A stretch of 64,000 nucleotides of DNA from contig OZ026517.1 of assembly GCA_964019695.1 (NCBI GenBank), positions 70,266,665 to 70,330,664 of the forward strand, written 5' to 3'. This document shows positions 23,741 to 33,540 of this stretch, one piece after another. The translations under genes were made by a program, and so were the position numbers. This DNA comes from Loripinus fragilis (lineage: Eukaryota; Mollusca; Bivalvia; Lucinida; Lucinidae). Positions within the stretch are counted from its first letter, which is position 1, and each line of letters opens with the position of its first letter. The notes below the pieces were generated by a model, which saw only the letters and a program-made list of their open reading frames with translations, searched no databases and was not told the DNA's origin.

Positions 23741-23899
23741 ATATATCACAGGAGCTTGAAATTCGATCGTTATTCACTCCTATAGCCCCTAAACCGAAAG
23801 CTCATAATGTCATTACGTAATGATGACATTTAAAAGCTTATGGTTATGAGGCATATACATGTAATGTAAGGACTAAACTTCAAGCTCCTGTGTATATAT
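23741..23899. mobile_element. Small inverted-repeat element (~159 bp)
   Basis: ATATATCACAGGAGCTTGAA at the left is matched by TTCAAGCTCCTGTGTATATA at the right. The centre holds a further palindrome (GTCATTACGTAATGATGAC). It is MITE-like. No clear target duplication. Confidence 0.65.
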
Positions 23900-26299
23900 A
23901 CAGCCACAGGACACACCCACTCTCCACCCAGTGACGTTGCCGCTTATATTGATGTATTTCCAGATGTTTTGCAAAAAATTATTGTTCAAAAACTATAGAA
24001 GCTACAATTTTGAATCAGTGCCAAATGAAAGCAAATTGATTTACGCAATTAACATTTTTATTGTAGCTTCTCGGTTTCTGTTGTTTTCGTATGGTAGTAA
24101 TTTAAACGCAAACACAAATTAAATGACAGTTTTCGGTGACGTTAATGTTAGCGTCTACGGGAATTGTGATGTTTTAAAATTTACTTTCACTTTTAAATGC
24201 GTTCTACTTGAGAACCAAAAGTGTAATTATTTTAATCATTTATTGTATATTGCTGCTCTCTATTTGCTCTTCATCCCTGTAAGTTTTATAAAATTTAACC
24301 CATTAAGTTTGTCATGGTATTTTTTACAAAATTCTAGAAAGGTCTTGTTTCAAGTGGCGACGTCGCAAAGTGGCAAACAACTACATGTCCCGAGACTGTA
24401 CATCATATTGCTAGGTATAAGTAATAGTCAACTCATTGGAAGCCATACGATGAAAAGGGTGTGTTTCAAACTCAAACGTGACGTGCTCGAATCTCAAATA
24501 AATTAATTTCTTTGTTGTTTTCATTCATTTGTGTCTACATGTTTGTTTGGGCCAACACTAACTCTTTGCGATATTTTGGTCATTATCGCATATACGCTAA
24601 AGCCTCGTGAAAATGTGGATGCTGACATACATGTATCAAGCGGTGTATAGGTCTGAATTCTACAGCTATTTATCATCTACATTCATACTTTACTCTGACG
24701 AGTCTGTACCATTACACAGACTTTCCCGAGTCGCGAGTCCTAGTTGCCGGATAATGCGATAAGAACCAAACGCTTACGTATTGGCTAATTTTAATATCAA
24801 ACATGCAAAGGTGTGGGCAGCGAAGATATCCTTAAGATCTATAATCACCCTGTCTGTCCGTCCGATTGTCCATTGAAGTCTACTGCAACGAGAATAGATT
24901 ATGTAGTTAATAAGCACCGACCGACCAATCGCATTTACTACTGAAAATAATTGTGCTTACCTGGGTATACCCTACTTTTCGTAATTCTACTCGGGAACAT
25001 GTATTAATAAAACCTTTAAAAATTTAGATATATATAAACCAAAACAAACTTTTCATCTGATCATTTTACAACTGGGCATGTGTGTTTAGAAACATTAACG
25101 CAAGGAAGATCGCCTCTCTTATCTGTGAAAATCTCGTTGTTTGACGTGTTTAAACAAAATTTGACGTTACACAAATTAACACCAACATCTGACGCGACTT
25201 CTATGTATCCATAATAGACCATGCTGGCCCTCTTGAATCATTACGGACATTGGTTGGTTCCCAACGACAGCTTCTTCGAGTAGAATTCTATCATTTTAAA
25301 AATAAGTCGCCGTACTGTTCACTAGCAAGACGCCGTCCTGTGATTCTGTGTTGTGTCGCAAATTGCCGTACTCAAGTCGTCGGAAATTTCTCTTGATTAT
25401 ATCCAGCTCCGTTACTTTTTGGAGAAAACTTTTGCTTCAATATATACACTAGTGATGCCAATACATGTGCATAATAGCGGATTGAATTGGCATCCTCCAC
25501 TTACAAGATTACAAGGCCAGTTTTGAAGCTGACATGATTTTTCGCGGTACAAGGCAGCTACAATTACAGTAAAAAAGTCAACTAAAAATCACTTTCATAT
25601 CATTGTTGGGTGTATATTTCAAAGATAAATATGTTCAGATAAAAATATATACATCTTAACGCATAACGTCGTGATAAAACAGTATAATAACAGCTTTTTC
25701 TTACCGTCGTCATGCCTGCCATTTGTTTATAATCGATAAATTTGGTAGCAAGTTCCGGAGTCAATGCTACACGGTGTTATTGTATGCAAAACCATCACAC
25801 ATTGTGAGCAATACTGCAAACAACAGCTCGTAAACATAATTTTAGTCATAAACTAACTCATTCTTGCACCCATATCCTTGTATATATTTGTTAATACTAA
25901 CACTGTTTGTGGGCTGTTTCTGGTTAAAGAAAAGTATTTCAGTTTTATTTAAAGTGTAATGTCATATTAAGATTACAAATTATGAGTATGTCACAAATTA
26001 CAAGTGCAAGCTTATGTCGTATATTGCACTGGTTTATACATGTAGTAGATAACTTTAATGTAAAGACCAACCTTACATGCAAAGAATCACTGTTTCAGCA
26101 AACTAATAAAGTTAAACCACAGATGCATTTTTAATATTTTAGGACAGGCGAGTTTCCCACCTTTGGGATTTTTTCTTATCAAGCAAATCAGACATTAAAC
26201 CAATTGATTATGTTTGTAAATTTGTATTAGATAAACATTTCATGATGTAATTTCTCCAAACATAAAACATGACCTCAGATAAACTAATGATGCAACAAA

Positions 26300-26950
26300 C
26301 TCGCAAAATAGCCCATATATCTCAGTTTGGCCCCTACACTAACACTTTGTTTGTTGACTCTTTGGCTGATGATTCCTCGATCGTCCTGCGCTGTTAGCAG
26401 TGTTCGTCTGTGTCGTCTTTGGTCAAGCACCTCCAGTGGAACGTCTGTGTGTAGCGTCGTGTATAACGACGACGCTGGTCCCAGTAGCTCAAGACAACGT
26501 CATCGTTGATAACTGTTTCTGACCGTACTCAAAGTTCTAAACAATTTGTATTGCTTTGTCCATAGTTAGCTTGTCCCCCTTATTAATGAGTCTCTTGCGA
26601 AATTTTCACTGGTACACCCTGAAACGATTCTGTCTAGGATCATATTGTCCCTTTCTGTAAAGTTGCAGTCTAAAGCTTTTGTTTTAAGTCTTGTACTTAA
26701 CGCGAGTATAGTACGTTTCCAGCTTTTAAGCATCAGCGTCTGATATGTCAGTTTATGTTTTATATATCTCACGTCCCTTTTGCCCAACCCATAAAAGTAA
26801 ATAAGACACATGTTCTACTCCAGTCTTAGCTTTTAGCGGTCCTGAAAAGATGAATGACACATGTAACTGGAACTTCTGCCATTCCTCTGGTAAATTAGAG
26901 GAATCATAGTTCATTACTGGTGGTGGTATTCCGCCATATTCATTTTACTG
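26300..26950 (-). pseudogene. Ty3/gypsy gag relic
   Basis: On the minus strand the reading starts near 26945 with PPPVMNYDSSNLPEEWQKFQ, the usual gag N-terminal start, and continues to VGQKGREIY, where a stop interrupts. An ORF at 26566-26811 then carries DCNFTERDNMILDRIVSG and SENFARDSLIRG, the gypsy gag motif before the zinc knuckle, followed in frame by LTMDKAIQIV and a stop. Gag would form the particle that packages the element's RNA. No zinc knuckle or pol follows; the sequence ends near 26300. It is the same broad class as the relic at 1-2290, but nothing shows they were one element. An ORF on the opposite strand (26327-26509) is its shadow. Confidence 0.75.
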
Positions 26951-27052
26951 TGATTATGTCAACAAAGTTAAATGAATACGTTGAAATAATTTTAAAGCTG
27001 ATCGTTTATGTTTCCTTATATAAAATTAATGTAAACAATTTCTGACACCGTG

Positions 27053-27311
27053 TTTTGATATTCTATGTTATAGAATGTTATGTTAGAGTTCTCGAATGAG
27101 ATAGAATAAACACAAGTGTGATTAAGGCATTGTTTACACTATCACGCTTTTAATACATTGATCTGCGCATGCCCACTAATACACCACGCTCTCTCCACAG
27201 GCTTACAGAACAGTTGTTGATTATTTAACGTTAGAGTAGCATCACACTTGTGTTCATTATATCTCATTGGAGAACTATAAAATAAGATTCTATATCATAG
27301 AATATCAAAAT
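27053..27311. mobile_element. ~259-bp MITE with ~70-bp inverted ends
   Basis: TTTTGATATTCTATGTTATA at the left and its reverse complement at the right (ATATCATAGAATATCAAAA). The arms also share CTCGAATGAGAT / ATCTCATTGGAG and ACACAAGTGTGAT / ATCACACTTGTGT. No coding potential. Confidence 0.85.
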
Positions 27312-27329
27312 ACAAAGCTATGATTAATG

Positions 27330-27426
27330 TTCTTGCTCAAGGACACGACGCAGTGACGCTGGTAAGGCTCAAACCCGGGACCCCTTGGTCTCGAGTCAAG
27401 CACTCTACCACTGAGCCACTGCGCTT
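27330..27426 (-). mobile_element. tRNA-derived SINE, second copy
   Basis: On the reverse strand: AGCGCAGTGGCTCAGTGGTA, then GGGTTTGAGCC (box B), then GTCACTGCGTCGTGTCCTTG. Same family as 3440-3560. Confidence 0.8.
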
Positions 27427-27990
27427 CTAACGTTTATAATTTGACTACTCATTTTAAGATACTGTTTCAAACCAACAAATACTAAAAAGAGCTATTACCT
27501 TGCTGATCGTATATTCATGAAGGTCAGACAAACCTTAGTTTATTAAATTAATTATTACAAAATAAATAAGAACTAAATATTTTACGTCAATTTCGAATCT
27601 GTTTACATCAAATGCTATCACAGGGTCCAGATGTTCGCCACTGGATGGACTGGTACAGATTTCTGTTGGCTCACATTTTTGTCATCGATTGTTTTTTTTG
27701 TTTTTTTTGTTATGGCCAGGACATGTCATTTCATGATCACCACGCTTTAGACCCCTCAACCACCAGACTGTCCAAACATCATACATGCGAACATCAAAGG
27801 CGCAGACCAGCCTGCGTATCCAAACAGTGTTCACAGTGCCTTTGTTATTCACTATGTGGAAGGTATAGTATTCAAACTTTCCAGTCAAAAAATATCAGTA
27901 TTCTAGCTAATTTCTGTAGCTGAGCAGGTTGGTTTGCGTCTTACCTTTTCGCAAACACGAGGCTTATGTAATCCATAATTTGTCTTCCAG

Positions 27991-28243
27991 AAACGCTATT
28001 GCTAAAATAAAAGATAAGGCTATGGACACGGAGAATGGACAGAAATACCTGAACAGCCTTCAGGAGATACAAAAGAAGGTACAAGAACTGAAGAAACAAG
28101 GGTTGCTAGATGAATGGTCAGTGATCATGACAGGAGACAAGTCAATGACCGATTTCCTTCTCAAAGGAATATATATGGTAAAACGACGAAATGGAACAAT
28201 TAAACTAATTAAAAAACTCCTCGAACCGATACCAAGAACATTG
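27991..28243 (+). CDS. Possible internal exon of an unknown host gene
   Basis: A 253-bp open stretch bounded by TTTGTCTTCCAG (acceptor AG at 27989-27990) and TTG|GTAAGT (donor from 28244). Both sites are strong consensus matches. The frame gives about 84 residues: a Lys/Glu-rich amphipathic segment (KYLNSLQEIQKKVQELKKQG), then LLDEWSVIMTGDKSMTDFLL and a basic tail. The first part could be a short coiled coil. Family not recognised. It is bracketed by repeats (a GACCAGCCTGCG unit upstream, a MITE at 28317 downstream), and no neighbouring exon was found within several kb, so the gene would need long introns or the exon is a relic. Confidence 0.4.
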
Positions 28244-28316
28244 GTAAGTTAAAAGATTGCTGAAATGATTGCATATTGTCGTGTTTTTTAAGTGTAATGA
28301 TATTTAAAAAGTGTAA

Positions 28317-28536
28317 TACTGTAAATTCAGAAATTTTCACGAGAATTTTTTTGTCGCGAATAGCATTAATTGACATATTTGCGACGTTTAAAAACTCCCG
28401 AATAGGGCATAACTTACCTATATCAGCAAATGACAGAGTGATTTTGCAATTTGGCGTTTCACGAGGGTTTTTATTTTTACGAAACTTTGCATTCGCGAAA
28501 ATAAAACCCTCGCGAAATTTTTCCAAATTTACAGTA
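28317..28536. mobile_element. 220-bp MITE with TACTGTAAATT termini
   Basis: Starts TACTGTAAATTCAGAAATTT and ends AAATTTACAGTA. Inside are CGCGAAAATAAAACCCTCGC-type blocks found in both orientations. TA ends suggest a Tc1/mariner-type TA duplication. A stem-loop of this kind is common in mollusc genomes (recollection, not a search). Confidence 0.85.
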
Positions 28537-28539
28537 TAC

Positions 28540-29390
28540 AGAATATGAAACCTATGGAATCCTGCATCTATAGTTTCGACCCTTGACAACATGTCATGAG
28601 TGTTTGTAATGGCTAAATATGTGCTTACATATGGTTCTACAATTCACTCCTTTAAATGTGACCACATTCTAAATAAGTTGATTCTTGGCATCCGCCTAAC
28701 CTCATTTGTTCACCCAGGGGAAAGAAAGGTCAGAGGCCTTTACCTTAAAATTCCGTTTTCTCTGCTTCTTGTCGGCCGCTTGTCTTTTTGCATGTACTAC
28801 AGTGAGCCACTTCAGTTTCGCACCACTTTTTCAGGGCACATATTTTTAGACAAAATGCTGGAATCGAACATTTCTCTGTGATATTTTACTTTTTGACATC
28901 TAATCTGTCCGATGATAGCGAAAAAATATCAGAATCACTCATGTGAATCAGTTTGCTTTGCCAAAGGCAATTTTGACAAAACTGCATGTAACCTGAACGT
29001 CTATATTTTCTATTTGCGTTTTGCGCTAGGCATTATTGTAGTTTCAAAGACGCATAGTAATGAGGCAATTCTATTGTTCTTATAAAAAGGTAAAGCATGA
29101 TTATTCACTGCCACGCGCATATGCAGTACATGTAATATGTGGTAGGTTCAATTTAACTGTAAACTGAGACTACCTGCACGCCCAAAATCAAGGTAAACTC
29201 GCCAGTGTTTGTTTACAACAATTTTCATCTATCTTTGAAAGTTTAATATCCATGATGATCGTTGTGACAGAAAAACACCAAAATCTACTATTTTATTCAA
29301 GTAAAACCCACTTTTACGGTCGTTGAATTTAGAAACACCTTTACTTTTTTTTATAGAAATGCTTGTTTTAACGTCATATTAACGTCATTT
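28540..29390. other. Intergenic stretch, no feature recognised
   Basis: A 93-codon ORF at 28600-28881 has no recognisable motif or splice context and is not called. Confidence 0.4.
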
Positions 29391-29960
29391 AAGGCCCTGT
29401 CACACTACGACGTATAGCACCAACGTATGCCGACGTATGAGAAATTAAGCAAGTACGTTGGTGTACGCTGAATACGTTAGACATAAGTTTTAAACACGTT
29501 ACGAACCCGCTATAATACGTTGGTATACGTTGACATACGAAAAAGAGGACTAAAAGTTTGTGCTTGGATAAAAATCGCCAGCGTATGTGAACGTATTACT
29601 TCTATACGTTCGAAATAAGTTAGATGTACGCAACAGGTAAGCTATATATACGTTTAGGTACGTTAGCACCAACGTATACGGACGTATGAGAAACTCAGCA
29701 AGTACGTTGGTGTACGCTGAATACGTTAGGCATAAGTTTTCAACACGTTACGAACACGCTACAGTACGCTTGTATACGTTGTCATAAGGCGAAGAGATCC
29801 AAAAATTTTGTGCTTGCATAAAAAATCACCAGCGTATGCAGACGTTTTGCTTATACGTTAGACATACGTTGGATGTACGCAACAGGTAAGTTATACATAC
29901 GTTAAGATACGTTAGCACCAACGTATGCGAACGTATGCGAAATTGAGCAAGTAACTTTTT
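29391..29960 (+). repeat. TACGTT-rich tandem array, ~240-bp unit
   Basis: Starts CCCTGTCACACTACGACGTA. Two full units (about 29425-29660 and 29664-29915) and the start of a third each begin GCACCAACGTATGC and contain AGTACGTTGGTGTACGCTGA, AACACGTTACGAAC and GTACGCAACAGGTAAG. Within a unit, ACGTWYG words occur every 10-25 bp on both strands. The CCCTGTCACAC start looks like a transposon end, but no matching right end was found. Confidence 0.85.
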
Positions 29961-30809
29961 TTCAAACCTGAGCCAGCTGGAAACCAAAATAGTAAAACGT
30001 TTCAAAGTTAACAAACATATTCCAGTTTTTGATATTCCCTAGAATAAATTGGCTCTTATTTCTAGATTAGCAGAATTACGACCCTAAAAAGTGCAATTTG
30101 GTTTTAGCTTAATTCGAAATAATGCAATGTGAAATGGTGTTTTGAGGGTAGTGCCCTTCAAGATCCGTTTTCTCATTCGTTTCTGGCTTGATCACAATGA
30201 AAATTCAAAAGCTTATGCAAACACAAATGCGCTTTACGCTGAAAGTCTCAGAACAAAAATATCATATTTCTTTTCCGAGTAATATAACATTTTTAAGTGG
30301 TGCGTAACTAAAGTGGCTCACTTTGTTTGCACTATAGTCCGTACAGAAATTCAGTGAACAACGTTTTTCTTTTTTAAAATGTCTTTAATGATAAAATTTT
30401 GGACTAAAATTTTGCACATACATATAATAAACCACCGTCTAATATACAATTGCATATTTGAATATTTATAATAGGAAAATAAGTCTGGAATCTCTTGTGA
30501 AATAAAATAACTTAGTCGTTTTCGATTTAGAAAATTCCTTATTTTCCCTCAATGTATTTCATATGGGTAGCACGTGGTTTATACAGTTCAATGATTACCC
30601 TGTTTACTTTCGTACATCAGGTTGTATTATATGGAAAACAGTCTCCAGCAGGATAACTCTTGGTGTGTCTACAAACACACTGCAAATGCTTTGAAGAGAC
30701 TGCGCAAATTACAATCATGTCTGAGTTATCATATTTCCGTGTTTTCTAAGCGTTCATGGATAGCAATTAATCTGCCACTGCAAAAACCAGTCTTCGGTGA
30801 TTTGTAACA

Positions 30810-30960
30810 ATAAAGGCGCAGACCAGCCTATGTATCCGCACAGTCTCATCAGCAACTTTGTTGTCTGCTTTTTTAGATGAATCATATCTACACTTGCTAC
30901 GAGAAAAATTTCAATTTCTAGCTAGCCTGTTTAGCTGAAGAGACTGGTTTAAAACTCGCT
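30810..30960 (+). repeat. GACCAGCCT dispersed repeat unit
   Basis: AAAGGCGCAGACCAGCCTAT, then CGCACAGTCTCATCAGC, later CTAGCTAGCCTGTTTAGCTG. It parallels 27797-27960 (AAAGGCGCAGACCAGCCTGC ... CTAGCTAATTTCTGTAGCTG) on the same strand. Confidence 0.55.
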
Positions 30961-31137
30961 TTGTTGGAAAACCAGAAGACAGGTTTCCTCGCGTCATTGC
31001 CTGTGTTGCTTGCTCGACAGCTCTAGGACACATATTACAAGTGCAACAGATAATAATATTAAAAGAATAATGAGGAGGCTGTTTAGCAGATATAATAACG
31101 GGAGTCACATTATTTGATTGCGCTCTGCATCGTCTAA

Positions 31138-31275
31138 TACACAAGTCATTCGTAACTACGGCCCACAGAGCCAGGAAACGGTGGGGACTTTGATTTCCTG
31201 ACTGCGGGTCCCTGGTATGACCCTGTACTAACAGCGTATTTGCCCGGCTGCGGCGTGGTTACAAATGGCTGGTGC
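31138..31275. mobile_element. Short MITE of the CAGTCATTTGT family (138 bp)
   Basis: TACACAAGTCATTCGTAACT at the left, GTGGTTACAAATGGCTGGTG at the right. The interior is shorter than the ~299-bp copies at 4987 and 6722. It lies 20 bp from a second member. Confidence 0.65.
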
Positions 31276-31295
31276 GCATATTTTTCTCGCCTTTA

Positions 31296-31599
31296 TGCAC
31301 TAGTCATTTGTGACCACGCACCAGCCCAGAGAAGTGTCGATGACAGTGACTTTGTGTCTGCAGTTCCCCATAGTAACCACCACACTGTGGGGACAGCTAG
31401 CTGGCAAAACCATGACAGTTCACCCCAGCAGTCTGTTATTATACTGCAGTCATGTTTGTCTAGGTCTATCAACCCCCTACATTTCCTCCGCATTGTGGAG
31501 GCAATGTAAAAGTAAAAACACAAAACATTTACCAGGCCATGGATATCCCCGTCCTGCTCAGGGGCTGGGGTGAAGCAGTGGTTACAAATGACTAGTGCA
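31296..31599. mobile_element. MITE of the CAGTCATTTGT family (304 bp) with TTA duplication
   Basis: TGCACTAGTCATTTGTGACC at the left, GTTACAAATGACTAGTGCA at the right, flanked by TTA on each side (31293-31295 and 31600-31602). The TTA duplication again suggests Harbinger-type integration. ORFs inside are incidental. Confidence 0.8.
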
Positions 31600-32302
31600 T
31601 TATTCATAGCCTATAATGCACTTCGCATGAAAATTTAGTTCTCAGCCACCCCAAAACTATATTGACCCCAAACACAAACTATGACATCTGTTGATGTATT
31701 GTTCAACCTATTTCCAAGCACATTCTCACCCCATCACTAGTTTCTCTGTCCGACCTCAGCATTATTTTTATTGGATGAGTCCTTTTCACTTGAATCACAC
31801 CTAACGGTTGAGCCCTGTGATTATTTTCTCTTATAATTTACGTTTTGGCATGCATATTTTGCATTGTCTGGTGTCAACAAATCAGTATTTGGAATAAACA
31901 AATAGAAAGTACAATTTATTTAATAAAACAAGTTGGAAAATGTTTAAAATCTGATGATCAGATAAGAAGGGAACACAGAAAATCAAGGTTTTAAATTGAG
32001 GAACAGGGGAACACAGAGATTCAATTTATAGGAACAAGTGGACGAGTACCCACCGGGATTAAAGCCTCAATATTTTCTCGTATGCAAAAATACTGTTAGC
32101 CCAAACTATTGCCACAAATCGCATTTGATGCAACTATTTTGATATGATAAGACACGTTAAAGTCTGTCAAAATTGACCTGATAAATAGACTGATTTATTT
32201 TCGCCAAAATCTTCGTGATGTTCGTGCGTTTTCGTGGAGTACTCCGATCTTGGTCACCCTTTTACAGAGAATATGAAGATAATGTCAATTCGTTAATACA
32301 AA

Positions 32303-32370
32303 TGGTCTGATAGCCTAGTGGTAAGTTGACTACTTACAAATCAAGCATACCTGGATCGAAACTTGGAAGG
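32303..32370 (+). repeat. tRNA-like segment
   Basis: TAGCCTAGTGGTAAGTTGAC (box A) and CTGGATCGAAACTTGG (weak box B). The acceptor ends do not pair. It faces a second tRNA-like segment at 32853-32916. Confidence 0.55.
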
Positions 32371-32852
32371 AATCTTTTTTTTTATATAATTGTCAAATTG
32401 CTTTCTTTTTTAAGTTTAATATTGTTCGTAAATTTTAAATCTTTACGTCTTTCATGTGTATTTAGCCGCTTTTTTATTCATTATTCCGTAAGTTCCCCAC
32501 TCTTTCCTTGTCAGTTGATAACATTTTCAAATAGTTTGGACCCAGTTCAGTACCGACAGAACGTCGTTTCTGATCTGGATTCAGATCATTTGACACTCTG
32601 ATAGTGTTCCTGAAAGATTTTTTGAAAAAGTTAATTTTGATTAAAAGTCAGCAGATGTTAACAAAAGTCTAGAAAAATATTCAGCGTGCAGAGTAATTCA
32701 CATGTGGGCTTATTGAAATTATTCACAGTGCTGTATTTGTTACATAAACACATGCCAAATTCAAATAAATGTATCCAGGTGTGCACAAAATCAAGAATAA
32801 AGACAAAGAAACTAGCAAATTGAACAAAAATGAAAAAAATATACTTAAATGC

Positions 32853-32916
32853 TACTGGACTCGAACCCACATCTTTTGAGTGCTAAACACAAGACTATCC
32901 ACTAGGCTATTGGGGA
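32853..32916 (-). repeat. tRNA-like segment, convergent partner
   Basis: Reverse strand: CCCCAATAGCCTAGTGGATA (box A), TGGGTTCGAGTCCAGTA (good box B). No acceptor pairing, so not a tRNA gene. Outside both segments a shared GTCAAAATTGACC (inverted) suggests an element of about 32150-33060. Confidence 0.6.
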
Positions 32917-33350
32917 ATTATGATAAATTTCATTCAGATTAGTAATTATCGAACAATCTCTAGCACACTTTTTACGGAGATTCACGAAGACTGAGTAAAA
33001 GGTCATTGAATATTCATATGTCTCGGGTCAATTTTGACAAACAATACTTCGTCTTATAAAACTGTATAAGTATTCATCGATAGTAAACTAAAGGCAGTGA
33101 TCCGTACAAAGGTGCATTTAGGATAAATTAAAAAATGCAGATGCTCAAATGAGAACAAATTCCATCATATCACAGCCCATTTGACAATACATTTTGTAAC
33201 GAAAAAAATATCACCAATTAGGCGGTGTATAGATGCATTACATTTCGATGGTCATTGTGCGATCAGTCCGCACATAACGAAATAAACGCAAAAAAGCGTT
33301 GTTCACTGAATTCCTGTACGCACAGTACAATATAGATTTCTTTATTAAAG

Positions 33351-33540
33351 ACATATGTGGTTAATTTCTATGCATAGATTTCCTGCGTCGGGAAACAAGG
33401 AAAGTTGTCTGAGTCCTGTCTTTCGACTATTTAAGATTTCGGATCCATATAGTTTTTAGAAACTCTTATGTCAGATGGATATTTCCACATTTTCTTGACA
33501 AAATAAAGTAACTAAACGTGTCCAAAAATATCTATTGACC
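33351..33540 (+). mobile_element. Unclassified dispersed element, copy D (head only)
   Basis: CCTGCGTCGGGAAACAAGGA, then AAGTTGTCTGAGTCCTGTCT, CTTATGTCAGATGG and TTTTCTTGACAAAATAAAG match the head of the 10600 copy. Confidence 0.7.

Larger units (their letters stand above)
13187..25783. mobile_element. 12.6-kb region with long collinear inverted arms (giant foldback)
   Basis: The left arm read forward matches the right arm read in reverse at a series of ordered points: 13187-13225 with 25745-25783 (TAGCATYGACTCCGGAACTT), 13410-13440 with 25535-25560, 13590-13612 with 25355-25378 (TTGAGTACGGCAATTT), 15899-15935 with 25170-25207 (GTCGCGTCAGATGTTGGTGT), 16660-16700 with 23405-23440 (ATTCTCTGTAAATATGGAGC), and 16795-16830 with 23280-23320. 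The order is strictly mirrored. Inner parts of both arms are tandem units sharing the GTGGGTGGGG box. No transposase was recognised. Divergence between the arms is high, so it is old, or it is two inverted relatives. Confidence 0.65.

Noticed and set aside
24123..24506. 127-codon plus-strand ORF
   Set aside because: Hydrophobic, Leu/Phe-rich translation typical of AT-rich chance ORFs. Within the right inverted arm and without splice sites or motifs.
28600..28881. 93-codon ORF as a second exon downstream of 27991-28243
   Set aside because: No acceptor before the open region in the right phase and no recognisable content. A MITE separates the two.
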